Source: Clostridium lacusfryxellense
Lineage (GTDB): Bacteria > Bacillota > Clostridia > Clostridiales > Clostridiaceae
Assembly: GCF_018861735.1 (NCBI RefSeq)
Contig: NZ_JAHLEB010000003.1
Location: 62,001-126,000 of the forward strand
DNA length: 64,000 nt
Direction of reading: 5' to 3'
Shown: in pieces, positions 28,549 to 38,177 of the stretch
Layout of the letters: each line of letters starts with the position of its first letter
How positions within the stretch are numbered: the stretch's first letter is position 1
The notes under the pieces: model-generated
The model's input: the letters and a program-made list of their open reading frames with translations, nothing else
What the model was told of the DNA's origin: nothing
The model's database searches: none
Translations under genes and position numbers: made by a program

Positions 28549-29238
28549 ATGAATAATATAAGCGTATTAGTAGTGGAAGATGATATAGAGATAAATAATT
28601 TGTTATGTGAAATATTGAGCAAGCATGGATACCATGTGAAAACTGCATATTCAGGATCAGAAGCAGAAATGTGTATAAAGCAGTGTGATTTCCACATTAT
28701 CTTATTAGATTTAATGATACCTGGTATATCTGGTGAGGAACTAATATCAATAATAAGAAAAATTAAAACTATGCCAATAATAGTTTTATCTGCAAAGACA
28801 TCACAGGATACAAAAATAGAAGTACTAAAACTGGGAGCAGATGATTTTATGTCCAAGCCTTTTGATGTAAATGAAATTCTAGCAAGGATTGAGGCACAAC
28901 TCAGAAGATATATGATATTTTCCAATAAAAGTAATGACGAAAACATTTTAAAGTATAAAGATTTAACTTTAAATAGTGAATCAGTTGAGGCACTAGTTAA
29001 AGGAGAAAATATTAATATTACACCACGAGAGTTTCATATCTTAGAGATGTTAATGTTGTGCCCTAATAAGGTGTTTACTAAAGCAAATATATTTGAGACT
29101 GTATGGAATGATGAGTTTTTGGGTGATGATAATACTGTAAATGTTCATGTAAGCAATCTTCGCTCAAAAATAGCAAAGATTGATCCGTATAGTGAGTATA
29201 TTCATACAGTATGGGGAATTGGTTATAAGATGAGTTAG
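28549..29238 (+). CDS. OmpR-family response regulator of the antimicrobial-resistance module
   Basis: 229 residues. The receiver has Asp54 (IILLDLMIPG) and Lys in SKPFDV. The winged helix ends YIHTVWGIGYKMS. I choose the ATG at 28549 (MNNISVLVVEDD) over a GTG nine bases earlier. Its kinase is not adjacent but lies two genes on at 31058, after an ABC pair, as in lantibiotic or bacitracin resistance clusters. Confidence 0.93.
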   Translation: MNNISVLVVEDDIEINNLLCEILSKHGYHVKTAYSGSEAEMCIKQCDFHIILLDLMIPGISGEELISIIRKIKTMPIIVLSAKTSQDTKIEVLKLGADDFMSKPFDVNEILARIEAQLRRYMIFSNKSNDENILKYKDLTLNSESVEALVKGENINITPREFHILEMLMLCPNKVFTKANIFETVWNDEFLGDDNTVNVHVSNLRSKIAKIDPYSEYIHTVWGIGYKMS

Positions 29239-29253
29239 AAATCTTAATACTTT

Positions 29254-29271
29254 CTTAAGGATTTCCTTAAG
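29254..29271. promoter_or_regulatory. inverted repeat upstream of ABC operon
   Basis: CTTAAGG and CCTTAAG (seven-base perfect arms, four-base ATTT gap) lie directly after the response-regulator gene and ahead of the ABC genes. It could be a binding site for that regulator. No T run follows, so it is unlikely to be a terminator. Confidence 0.4.
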
Positions 29272-29336
29272 GTATCTTATACTTTAAGTATTATTATAAG
29301 TATATAAAGGAGCTGAAAGATAAGGGAGGAAATTAA

Positions 29337-30260
29337 ATGGGGGATATAATTTTAAAAACAAAACAATTAACTAAAAAGTATGGTAAAAACTTTGCAGTAA
29401 ATAATGTTGATTTAGAATTGAAACAAGGGGATATTTACGGACTTGTAGGTAAGAACGGTGCAGGAAAAACAACCATTCTTAGGATGATATCTGGATTATC
29501 TATACCAACAAGCGGAGAGCTAGAACTTTTTAACGAAACATCAAAAGCTGGTTTAAATAATTCAAGAGCTAGGATAGGATGCATAATTGAAACACCAAGT
29601 TTTTTCAAGTATTTATCAGCAAAGAAAAATCTAGAATACTATAGATTGCAGAGGGGAGTTGTAGAAAAAGAATGTGTAGATGAGGCACTTAAAATGGTAG
29701 GTCTTGAGGATGTGGGCAAGAAAAAAATCAAAAATTTTTCAATGGGAATGAAACAAAGATTAGGACTGGCACTAGCTATAATGATAAATCCTGACTTGCT
29801 AGTTTTGGATGAACCTACCAATGGTATTGATCCTACTGGAATAGTGGAATTAAGAGAACTCTTATTAAAACTTAATAGAGAAAAAAATACTACAATAATT
29901 ATATCTAGCCATATATTAAGTGAGCTATCTCAACTTGCAAACACCTATGGTTTTATTAATAACGGGGAGTTTATAGAGCAAATATCTGCAAAAAATCTAG
30001 AAGAAAAATGTAAACGGCACTTATTAATTAAAGTAGATGATACCTCAAAAGCTACAGTTATTATAGAAAATAAGCTGGAATGCATGGAATATGAAGTGGT
30101 AAATAAAAATGAAATTAGATTATATCAGCATATAGATACCCCGGAAATTGTATCAGAGGTACTTATTAATAATGGAATAAAGTTATTTTCAATGAATAAC
30201 AGTGGTGTGAATTTAGAAGAGTACTTTGTAGATTTAATGGGGGGTAATAACCATGATTAA
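29337..30260 (+). CDS. ABC transporter ATP-binding protein (BcrA/lantibiotic immunity type)
   Basis: 307 residues. Walker A GKNGAGKTT, signature FSMGMKQRLGLA, Walker B LLVLDEPTNGID, switch SSHILSE. An extra C-terminal domain of about 90 residues is typical of the BcrA/NodI branch. It works with the permease overlapping its end. GGGAGG precedes the ATG. Confidence 0.92.
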   Translation: MGDIILKTKQLTKKYGKNFAVNNVDLELKQGDIYGLVGKNGAGKTTILRMISGLSIPTSGELELFNETSKAGLNNSRARIGCIIETPSFFKYLSAKKNLEYYRLQRGVVEKECVDEALKMVGLEDVGKKKIKNFSMGMKQRLGLALAIMINPDLLVLDEPTNGIDPTGIVELRELLLKLNREKNTTIIISSHILSELSQLANTYGFINNGEFIEQISAKNLEEKCKRHLLIKVDDTSKATVIIENKLECMEYEVVNKNEIRLYQHIDTPEIVSEVLINNGIKLFSMNNSGVNLEEYFVDLMGGNNHD

Positions 30261-31008
30261 TTACATAAAAGCTGAACTTTATAGAAGTTTTAATAAAATA
30301 GGTGTTTGGGCTTTAATCGCTTTTATGGCTATTTTAGCTGTATTATCTAATGTTGCTATTTTAAATATACAGGGTAATATGCCGTCTGAGAGTATTAATA
30401 GTATGTTTGATGGTTTACTTATGGAAACGCTTATTATACCAGTATTTTTAGTTGCTGGATTTACAGATATTATTACAGCGGATGAAAACAAAAATGATAC
30501 GCTTAGGAATGTTGTGTCTTTTGGAGTTGCAAGAAGTAAAATAATTTTATCAAAGATTGTGGCGACAGTTATGCTTGCATTTATAGCAGAAATTAGTATA
30601 TTAGTTTTGTATTTTGGGAGCGCATTTGTAATATTTGGAGTAAATAATGAACTACCTATTAATATAATAACTTTTTTTCGAAAATCATTAGTAGCCACGC
30701 CTTTATGGATAGCGGCTATAGCAATATGTACTTGTCTAGCTCTTATTATTAAAAATGATACTGTTTTTGAATGTGTATATCTTGGAATATTTATCATGAC
30801 GGGTACGATTATTAAATTCTTTTCAACGTTTGTTTCAGAAAATTTTAAGTACGCAGAGAATATTCTTATAACAAAAAAAATAAATGAAATTTCAAGGGGG
30901 ACATTAACAAGTGAAATTATAATCTCTTCAGTATTAATGGGTGTTATTTATACAGTAGTATTTACAGCTATAACCATACTGTATTTTGAAAAAAAGGAAG
31001 TTAAATAA
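30253..31008 (+). CDS. ABC-2 permease (lantibiotic immunity type)
   Basis: 251 residues with about six membrane segments. The first is preceded by a short cytoplasmic stretch (AELYRSFNKIGVW), and the first loop ends TADENKNDTLRNVVSFGVARSK, as in NukE/BcrB-like permeases. It overlaps the ATPase gene by eight bases, indicating translational coupling. Confidence 0.88.
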   Translation: MINYIKAELYRSFNKIGVWALIAFMAILAVLSNVAILNIQGNMPSESINSMFDGLLMETLIIPVFLVAGFTDIITADENKNDTLRNVVSFGVARSKIILSKIVATVMLAFIAEISILVLYFGSAFVIFGVNNELPINIITFFRKSLVATPLWIAAIAICTCLALIIKNDTVFECVYLGIFIMTGTIIKFFSTFVSENFKYAENILITKKINEISRGTLTSEIIISSVLMGVIYTVVFTAITILYFEKKEVK

Positions 31009-31057
31009 ATTAGTTTAGCATAAGCTATGCTAGAGATTAAAGGCAGGGGTGATGTTT

Positions 31058-31975
31058 ATGCAAAGATTAATAATATTTTCATTACTTGCGGTGGTAGTAA
31101 TATCTGTTAGCCTTTATGTTTTATTATATATTGAAATTAAAAGTATAAATAATCAATTAAACAAAATCAATAAAACTAAGACTAATTCGAAAATACTATT
31201 ATCTTGTTCTAATAAACAATTACGTAGGTTAGCGCTAGGAATAAACAAAAATTTAGAAGAAAAACAAAAGTCAGAAGCTAAATATAAAAAGATGGATTTA
31301 GAGCTTAGAAAAGCTATTTCAAATATATCTCATGATTTAAGGACTCCGTTAACTTCAATAATGGGGTATATGCAACTAATTGATGATAATAGTTTGGCTG
31401 AAGATGAAAACAAACCTTATATCGATATAATAAAAAATAGAACAAAATCCTTAGAAAACTTAATAACTAGTTTTTATGATTTATCAAGACTAGAAGGTAA
31501 TGAATATAGATTTGATTTGAAATCCTTAAATTTAAATAACATAGTGTGCGAATGCGTGGCTTCATCTTATAATGATTTTTTAAGTTTTGAAGTAGAACCT
31601 AAAATTGATATAGAAGAAAAACCTTGTTTTATTATAGGAGATGAGGTTGCAGTAAAGAGAGTGTTTTCAAATCTAATACAAAACATCATTAAATATGGTA
31701 AAGGAAATGTAGTTATCGCTTTAAAACGCAGTAATGATTGCATTGTTACAATATTTCAAAATGCTGCGCCAAATTTAAGTGATGAAGATGCAAAACATTT
31801 ATTTGAGCGTTTTTTTACAGCGGATAGAGCAAGAACAGGAAAAAGCACAGGGATTGGACTTGCTATAACAAAGCAATTTGTTGAACAAATGGGGCATGAA
31901 ATCTCAGCGGAACTAGCATACGGAAATCTTAGCATAATAATAAGGTGGAAATGTTTAAAGTCTATTTCGAAGTAG
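31058..31975 (+). CDS. sensor histidine kinase with a single N-terminal membrane helix
   Basis: 305 residues. One hydrophobic segment at the extreme N-terminus and no extracellular domain, then a coiled linker, HisKA (ISHDLRTPLTS, His92) and HATPase (SNLIQNIIKY, STGIGLAITK). The catalytic DxGxG box is reduced to QNAAPNL, which weakens the G1 motif. Such kinases usually sense through a partner ABC transporter. The ATG at 31058 has GGGG eight bases upstream; ATG 31052 is an alternative. Confidence 0.88.
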   Translation: MQRLIIFSLLAVVVISVSLYVLLYIEIKSINNQLNKINKTKTNSKILLSCSNKQLRRLALGINKNLEEKQKSEAKYKKMDLELRKAISNISHDLRTPLTSIMGYMQLIDDNSLAEDENKPYIDIIKNRTKSLENLITSFYDLSRLEGNEYRFDLKSLNLNNIVCECVASSYNDFLSFEVEPKIDIEEKPCFIIGDEVAVKRVFSNLIQNIIKYGKGNVVIALKRSNDCIVTIFQNAAPNLSDEDAKHLFERFFTADRARTGKSTGIGLAITKQFVEQMGHEISAELAYGNLSIIIRWKCLKSISK

Positions 31976-32013
31976 ATATTTATAATTTTAAAACTCATAT
32001 AAGGAGGTTCAGT

Positions 32014-32940
32014 ATGGAAGTGAAAAATATAGTGCAAATACAGAATGTTACAAAGAAAATCGGCAAAAGGATAATAATAGATGATCTTACTTTTGACGTT
32101 CATTCAGGGGAGGTGTTTGGATTCCTCGGACCAAACGGTGCTGGCAAAACTACTACTATTAAAATGCTTCTAGGACTTATGTCTATTACTAAAGGTAAAA
32201 TGTATATTGACGGATTAAATGTTAATAAGGATTTTGAAAAGGCCATTGCTAAAGTGGGTGGAATTATCGAAAATCCGGATTTATACAAATATTTAACTGG
32301 GTATCAAAATCTTGTTCATTTCTGGAGAATGTACCCAAATATAAAAAAGGAACATATTGATGAGGTTATAAAAATTGTGGGCCTTGAAAAGAGAATACAT
32401 GACAAAATAAAGACATATTCACTAGGCATGCGTCAAAGACTAGGGGTTGCACAAGCGCTACTTCATTCCCCAAAATTATTGGTACTAGATGAACCTACTA
32501 ATGGACTAGATCCTGCAGGTATTCATGAATTGCGTAATCAGCTCAGGACACTTGCAAGAGAAGAAAATGTTGCAGTAATAGTATCAAGTCACTTACTTTC
32601 TGAAATGGAACTTATGTGTGATAGGGTAGGAATTTTGCAAAATGGTAAGTTGATTAGAATTCAGGACATGAAAGAAATGCTGGAAGACGAGACTGATTCA
32701 GTTATAGCTTTAGATGTTAAACCGCTTGAAAAAGCAAAAGTATATTTAGAAAGTATTAGTAGCAAATATAAACCAGAAATAATTGAAGAAGAAATTGAAA
32801 TTAAAGAAAATATAGAAAATGTTCCTGAACTAGTTGAAAAGCTTGTGGGCCAGGGAATTAAAATTTATGGTGTTCGCAAGGTTCAACAAAGCTTAGAAAA
32901 AAAATTCTTAGAAATGACAGGGGGTAGCGGAATTGCGTAA
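32014..32940 (+). CDS. second ABC transporter ATP-binding protein of the module
   Basis: 308 residues. Walker A GPNGAGKTT, signature YSLGMRQRLGVA, Walker B LLVLDEPTNGLD, switch SSHLLSE. It also has the C-terminal extension of the BcrA branch. AGGAGG precedes the ATG at 32014. An earlier in-frame start at 31945 would overlap the kinase gene and lacks a site. The permease follows with an overlapping start. Confidence 0.92.
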   Translation: MEVKNIVQIQNVTKKIGKRIIIDDLTFDVHSGEVFGFLGPNGAGKTTTIKMLLGLMSITKGKMYIDGLNVNKDFEKAIAKVGGIIENPDLYKYLTGYQNLVHFWRMYPNIKKEHIDEVIKIVGLEKRIHDKIKTYSLGMRQRLGVAQALLHSPKLLVLDEPTNGLDPAGIHELRNQLRTLAREENVAVIVSSHLLSEMELMCDRVGILQNGKLIRIQDMKEMLEDETDSVIALDVKPLEKAKVYLESISSKYKPEIIEEEIEIKENIENVPELVEKLVGQGIKIYGVRKVQQSLEKKFLEMTGGSGIA

Positions 32941-33883
32941 TATAATAAATTTAGTTCGTAATGAAAACATGAAGCTTTCTCATAGTATTAGTACATGGAT
33001 AATGATTGGTATACTAGTTATTATTACAGTAGCATTTGGGTTCTTATTTAAATTTGTGGGTAATGAGGCACCTAAGAGTGAGTGGAAAGCGGATATTAAA
33101 ATTCAAAATCAGGAAATTAAAAAAGAGATAGCCAATCCACAAATGTCTAGAACGGTAAAAGATAGATATGAAAAAGATTTACAAACTAATGAATATCGTC
33201 TTAAACATGACATACAACCAGTTCAAGATAAATCGGTATTGGGTTTTGTAGACGGAGCAAGTAGCATAATATTTTTAATTTCTCTTTTTGCAATTATAAT
33301 GGGTGGTGGAATAGTAGCCAATGAGTTTTCGGGAGGCACAATTAAATTATTACTAATTAGACCTTCAAAACGGTGGAAAATTTTATTATCAAAATATATT
33401 TCCGTTTTAGGTTATACTCTTTTCATGCTTTTGGTACTTTTAGTAGTCTCATTTCTTATTGGAGGAATATTATTTACCTTTAAAGGTGCAGGTACACCAT
33501 TTCTCACAAATGTTAGTGGCAAAATAATCGAAGTTAATATGATAACACATATTGTTGAGGGTTATGGACTTCAATGTATTAGCTTAGTGATGATGGTTAC
33601 TTTAGCATTTATGATTTCTTCAGTTTTCCGTAATAGTGCAATGGCTATAGGTATTGGTGTTTTTCTTTTAACTGTAGGCAATATGGTAACAATGCAACTT
33701 GCTAGATTTAATTGGTCTAAATATATTTTATTTGCAAATACGAATTTGAATCAATATATCGATGGACAGCCATTAGTCAAAGGTATGACAATGACATTTT
33801 CAATTACTGTGCTGATAGCTTATTTTATAATTTTTAATGTTATTGCATACGTAGCTTTTAGTAAAAGAGATATAGTAGCATAA
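32933..33883 (+). CDS. ABC-2 permease with large extracytoplasmic loop
   Basis: 316 residues beginning at a TTG that overlaps the ATPase stop. The first membrane helix is followed by a loop of about 65 charged residues (KIQNQEIKKEIANPQMS), then five further helices including EFSGGTIKLLLIRPSKRWKILLSKY. The module's last gene. Confidence 0.88.
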   Translation: MRNIINLVRNENMKLSHSISTWIMIGILVIITVAFGFLFKFVGNEAPKSEWKADIKIQNQEIKKEIANPQMSRTVKDRYEKDLQTNEYRLKHDIQPVQDKSVLGFVDGASSIIFLISLFAIIMGGGIVANEFSGGTIKLLLIRPSKRWKILLSKYISVLGYTLFMLLVLLVVSFLIGGILFTFKGAGTPFLTNVSGKIIEVNMITHIVEGYGLQCISLVMMVTLAFMISSVFRNSAMAIGIGVFLLTVGNMVTMQLARFNWSKYILFANTNLNQYIDGQPLVKGMTMTFSITVLIAYFIIFNVIAYVAFSKRDIVA

Positions 33884-33925
33884 TAGTATAAGGACAATAA
33901 ACTAATATCAAGTCAGGTATGTGTG

Positions 33926-33967
33926 GAATTTCACGTTTCAAACTCTTATTTGGAGCTACGCAGGAGG
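33926..33967. repeat. fragment of the 62.3-kb fold-back repeat
   Basis: About 42 bases starting GAATTTCACGTTTCAAACTC match 62454-62495 with few differences. Only the right end of that element is present. The rest of 33884-34213 is AT-rich intergenic DNA with no clear gene or promoter. Confidence 0.75.
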
Positions 33968-34213
33968 AATAAATAGGTCACATTATTTAAATTTAACTTA
34001 TTGTATATACATGGGTAAAATGAGGAATGATATATAGGTAAAATATATTATCTTGTTAGCTAGAAGGAATATAATGGTGTATAATTAATATATTAGAATG
34101 AGTTTAGAATTATTGATTTGCATGTTTATGTAGTAGACCTTATTACATATTTATAAAAGTGAAACATTTAATAATAGTTTTAAAAGTTCAAAGCGAGTAT
34201 GAGGAGGAAAAAG

Positions 34214-37144
34214 ATGAAATTTACGATTGGGAGTATATATCATGGTTTTAAATTAGTAGAGGAAAAGAATGTAAAAGAATTAAATTCGATAACAAGATTG
34301 TTCCAGCATGAGAAAAGTGGAGCTAGATTATTGCATATAGAAAATGATGATGATAATAAGGTGTTCTCAATAGGATTTAGAACTCCACCTAAAAGTAGTA
34401 ATGGGCTTCCACATATACTTGAGCATTCAGTGCTTTGTGGATCTAGAAAATTTCCAACAAAGGAACCTTTTGTAGAGTTAATAAAGGGATCTTTAAACAC
34501 ATTTTTAAATGCTATGACTTTTTCAGATAAAACAATATATCCTCTAGCTAGTAGAAATGAAAAAGACTTTTTTAATCTTATGGATGTATATTTAGATGCA
34601 GTTTTTTATCCTAATATATATTCTAAACCAGAAATATTAATGCAAGAGGGTTGGCATTATGAATTAGAAAACAAGGAAGATAAACTAACTTATAAAGGCG
34701 TAGTTTATAATGAAATGAAGGGTGCATTCTCATCACCTGAGGGCATTCTTATGCGTAAGATACAAGAGTCATTATTTCCGGACACGTCATATGGAGTAGA
34801 ATCTGGTGGAGATCCTGAATTTATACCGGATTTAACTCACACGGAATTCATAGATTATCATAAAAAATACTATCATCCATCAAATAGTTATATATGTTTA
34901 TATGGGGATGGAAATATTGATAAACAGTTACAATTTATTAGTGAAGGATATTTAAATAATTTTGATAAAATAAATGTAGACTCAGCTATACAACTTCAAA
35001 AACCATTTGGAAAGATGGAAGAAATAAAGATAGATTACCCTATTTCATGCGATGATGAGGAAAATGGTAAAACTTTCTTAAGTTTGAATTTTGTTTCAGG
35101 TGATAATATTAGTCAGCCAGAATTACATTTAGCTTTTGAAATTTTGGAGTATTTATTGTTAGAAAGTGCTGCAGCTCCACTAAAAAAAGCACTTGTAGAT
35201 GCTGAAATTGGAAAAGATGTATTTGGTAGTTTTGATAATAGTATATTGCAACCAGTATTTAGTATAGTAGTAAAGAACTCTAATGAAAGTGAAAAAGAAA
35301 AATTTAAGGAAGTTGTGTTTACAACTCTAAAGAATATAGTTAGGGATGGAATAGACAAAAAACTAATAGAGGCTTGCATAAATATTACAGAATTTAAGTT
35401 AAGAGAAGCTGATTTAGGTGGTTTTCCTAAGGGGCTATATTATTATATAAATAGTATGGACAGTTGGCTTTATGACAAAGACCCAACTATGCATTTAGAA
35501 TATGAAAGTTATTTAAGTAAAATAAAATCTGCATTAACAACTAATTATTTTGAAGAACTTATAGAGAAATATCTTATAAATAACACTCATAGCTCTATGG
35601 TTATTTTAAATGGTAAAAAGGGTCTCGCTGAGCAAAGATCTAAGGCAACAGAGGAAAAATTAGCAAAATACAAAGCGAGTTTATCTGAAGAACAAATACT
35701 TAAAATAATTAAGCAGGCAAAAGATCTTAAGGAAAGACAAATGACACCAGATCCAGTGGAAGTACTTGAGACTATTCCACTACTTGAGTTATCAGACATT
35801 GAAACTAAGGTAGAAGATTTACCTATAGAGGAAAAGGATGAGCAGGGAGTAAAGGTGTTAGCTCATGATATATTTACTAATAAAATTGCTTATATAAATA
35901 TATTATTTGATGCTAAAAAAGTAGATACTAAGTTATTGCCTTATATAACATTATTATCAACAATATTAGGAAGAGTAAGTACAAAAAATACTAATTATTC
36001 TGATTTATCAAATGAGGTTAATATTAATACAGGAGGAATTCATTTTACAACTGATGTTTATGGAGAAAATGATAGCTTTGAAAAATATAGTCCTAAGTTA
36101 GTATTAAAGACTAAAGCTTTAGTTAATAAAATGCCTAAATTATTTGATATTATGGCAGAGATAATAAGTGATACTAAATTTGATGAAAAGAAACGTTTAA
36201 AGGAGTTAATTCAACAATTAAAATCTAGGCATGAAATGAAAATTGTTGATAGAGGACATATGAGCGCAGCAGGAAGACTAACCTCGCATTTCTCACCTGC
36301 ATCAGCTTATATAGAAAAGACTACAGGAATATCCTTCTTTAAATTTATTGATGAGATTGAAAAAGATTTTGACAATAAATCGGAAGAAATTATTGAAAAC
36401 TTAAACAAGGTTTCAAAACTTATATTTAACAAAAACAATCTTATTATAAGTGTTACAGGAGAAGATGATATATATACTGCATTTGCAAGTGAGCTGCCTA
36501 AAATCATAGATATATTAGGTAAGGATGAATTGCCAGATGTTAAATATGACTTTGAGCTAAATAAAGACAATGAAGGATTATTAACGTCATCGGATGTTCA
36601 ATATGTAGCTAAAGGATATAACTTCATCAAAAAAGGATATTCTTATTCAGGTAAGATGTTAGTACTTAAAACTATAGCAAGTCTTGATTACTTATGGAAT
36701 AGAGTGCGTGTGCAAGGTGGTGCTTATGGAGGGTTTGCAAGTATAGCTAGAAGTGGTAATATGGTCTTTGTATCTTATCGTGACCCTAATGTTAAGGAGA
36801 CCTTAAAGGCATATGATGGAATATGTGATTATATAGGAACTTTTGAAGCATCGGAGAGAGAAATGACCAAATATATAATAGGAACAATCAGTGAGCTTGA
36901 TTCACCATTAACACCATCTATGAAGGGTGAGCGGGCAACAGCATATTATATAAGAGGTATTTCACATGCGCAAAGACAAAAGGAAAGAGAAGAAGTATTA
37001 AATACAAAACCAGAAGATATTAAGTCTTTTAAAACATTGCTTGCTGATGTGATAAATGAAAACTATTTCTGTGTACTAGGAAATGAAACTAAACTTAAAG
37101 ATAACAAAGATATATTTACTAGTTTAGTAAATGTGTTTAAATAA
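34214..37144 (+). CDS. M16C zinc metallopeptidase (presequence-protease type)
   Basis: 976 residues, the normal two-half length for PreP-like peptidases. The inverted zinc motif HILEH is at residues 67-71, the downstream Glu lies in the GVVYNEMKGAFSSP segment, and the C-terminal half has the YSYSGKM and RVQGGAYGG parts that close the chamber. It degrades peptides, probably cytoplasmic as no signal peptide is visible. The start at 34214 is behind GAGGAGG. An ATG at 34199 overlaps that site. Confidence 0.93.
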   Translation: MKFTIGSIYHGFKLVEEKNVKELNSITRLFQHEKSGARLLHIENDDDNKVFSIGFRTPPKSSNGLPHILEHSVLCGSRKFPTKEPFVELIKGSLNTFLNAMTFSDKTIYPLASRNEKDFFNLMDVYLDAVFYPNIYSKPEILMQEGWHYELENKEDKLTYKGVVYNEMKGAFSSPEGILMRKIQESLFPDTSYGVESGGDPEFIPDLTHTEFIDYHKKYYHPSNSYICLYGDGNIDKQLQFISEGYLNNFDKINVDSAIQLQKPFGKMEEIKIDYPISCDDEENGKTFLSLNFVSGDNISQPELHLAFEILEYLLLESAAAPLKKALVDAEIGKDVFGSFDNSILQPVFSIVVKNSNESEKEKFKEVVFTTLKNIVRDGIDKKLIEACINITEFKLREADLGGFPKGLYYYINSMDSWLYDKDPTMHLEYESYLSKIKSALTTNYFEELIEKYLINNTHSSMVILNGKKGLAEQRSKATEEKLAKYKASLSEEQILKIIKQAKDLKERQMTPDPVEVLETIPLLELSDIETKVEDLPIEEKDEQGVKVLAHDIFTNKIAYINILFDAKKVDTKLLPYITLLSTILGRVSTKNTNYSDLSNEVNINTGGIHFTTDVYGENDSFEKYSPKLVLKTKALVNKMPKLFDIMAEIISDTKFDEKKRLKELIQQLKSRHEMKIVDRGHMSAAGRLTSHFSPASAYIEKTTGISFFKFIDEIEKDFDNKSEEIIENLNKVSKLIFNKNNLIISVTGEDDIYTAFASELPKIIDILGKDELPDVKYDFELNKDNEGLLTSSDVQYVAKGYNFIKKGYSYSGKMLVLKTIASLDYLWNRVRVQGGAYGGFASIARSGNMVFVSYRDPNVKETLKAYDGICDYIGTFEASEREMTKYIIGTISELDSPLTPSMKGERATAYYIRGISHAQRQKEREEVLNTKPEDIKSFKTLLADVINENYFCVLGNETKLKDNKDIFTSLVNVFK

Positions 37145-37167
37145 GGTGCCTTAGGGCACCTTTTTTT
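37145..37167 (+). terminator. terminator between the M16 peptidase and the dehydrogenase
   Basis: GGTGCC-TTAG-GGCACC followed by T7, beginning right after the stop codon. It ends only about 15 bases before the next ATG, with that gene's ribosome site immediately behind the T run. Confidence 0.88.
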
Positions 37168-37182
37168 CAAAGGAGGACTAAT

Positions 37183-38130
37183 ATGGATATAAAAACACTT
37201 TTTACTTACAACTATGGGCAAGAGAGGATGAAGGACATAGAGGCATTTGGGTACAATGTAAATGTGACCAAAGAGCAAGGATTAATTTATAGTAAAGATG
37301 TAGAAGATGTAGAAGTTTTAATTTGTTATAATCCATTTGAAACTCTCGCCATAGAAAAAATGAAAAAGCTAAAATGGATTCAATTATCTAGTGTAGGAAT
37401 TGATCAATTACCGTTAGAATACGTTAAAAATAGTTCTATTATAGTTACAAATAACAGGGGTGGATATAGTATACCTATGGGTGAGTGGATTATATTAAAA
37501 ACCTTGGAGTTATTTAAAAACAGTAAAGGGTTGTATCAAAATCAGTTTAGTAGAAAGTGGAAAATAGATACAAGCATTATGGAGTTATGCGGTAAGACTA
37601 TCGGGTTTATAGGAACGGGTACAATAGCTTTAGAGGCAGCTAAACGATTTCAGGGGTTTGATGTAACACTACTAGGTGTAAACACAAATGGTAGAGATGT
37701 TCAATATTTTAATAAATGTTATAACATGCAAGAAATTGATGAAATGCTTAAATTATGTGATGTGGTTGTGGTTACGGTGCCTTATACTAAAGCTACATAT
37801 CATTTAATTAATGACGACAGATTTAGTAAAATGAAAAATGGTGCTTATTTCATAAATGTAGCTAGAGGAAGTATTGTTGATGAGGTTTCTCTAATTGAAA
37901 ATTTGAAAGATGGTAAATTATTAGGGGCAGCTCTCGATGTATACGAAGAAGAACCATTAACCCAGCATAACCCATTATGGGATTTAGATAATGTTATACT
38001 AACTTCACATAATTCATGGATATCAGAAATGAGAAACCAGCGAAGATTTAACCTGATATATGAGAATATGAAAAAATATGTACAAGGTGAAAAATTAGTA
38101 AATGTAGTAGATATAAAGAAGGGATATTAG
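37183..38130 (+). CDS. D-isomer-specific 2-hydroxyacid dehydrogenase
   Basis: 315 residues. NAD-binding GFIGTGTIALEAAKRF, catalytic Arg in INVARGSIVDE, Glu in LDVYEEEPL, and His in LTSHNSW are visible. The family interconverts 2-hydroxy and 2-oxo acids. The substrate is not evident, and the C-terminal regulatory domain of SerA is absent. AAAGGAGG precedes the ATG. Its own promoter must lie inside the M16 gene unless transcripts read through the terminator. Confidence 0.9.
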   Translation: MDIKTLFTYNYGQERMKDIEAFGYNVNVTKEQGLIYSKDVEDVEVLICYNPFETLAIEKMKKLKWIQLSSVGIDQLPLEYVKNSSIIVTNNRGGYSIPMGEWIILKTLELFKNSKGLYQNQFSRKWKIDTSIMELCGKTIGFIGTGTIALEAAKRFQGFDVTLLGVNTNGRDVQYFNKCYNMQEIDEMLKLCDVVVVTVPYTKATYHLINDDRFSKMKNGAYFINVARGSIVDEVSLIENLKDGKLLGAALDVYEEEPLTQHNPLWDLDNVILTSHNSWISEMRNQRRFNLIYENMKKYVQGEKLVNVVDIKKGY

Positions 38131-38177
38131 TTTTATAAAACAATCTACCTGTATGGAACCTAGAGGAGGAAATTATT

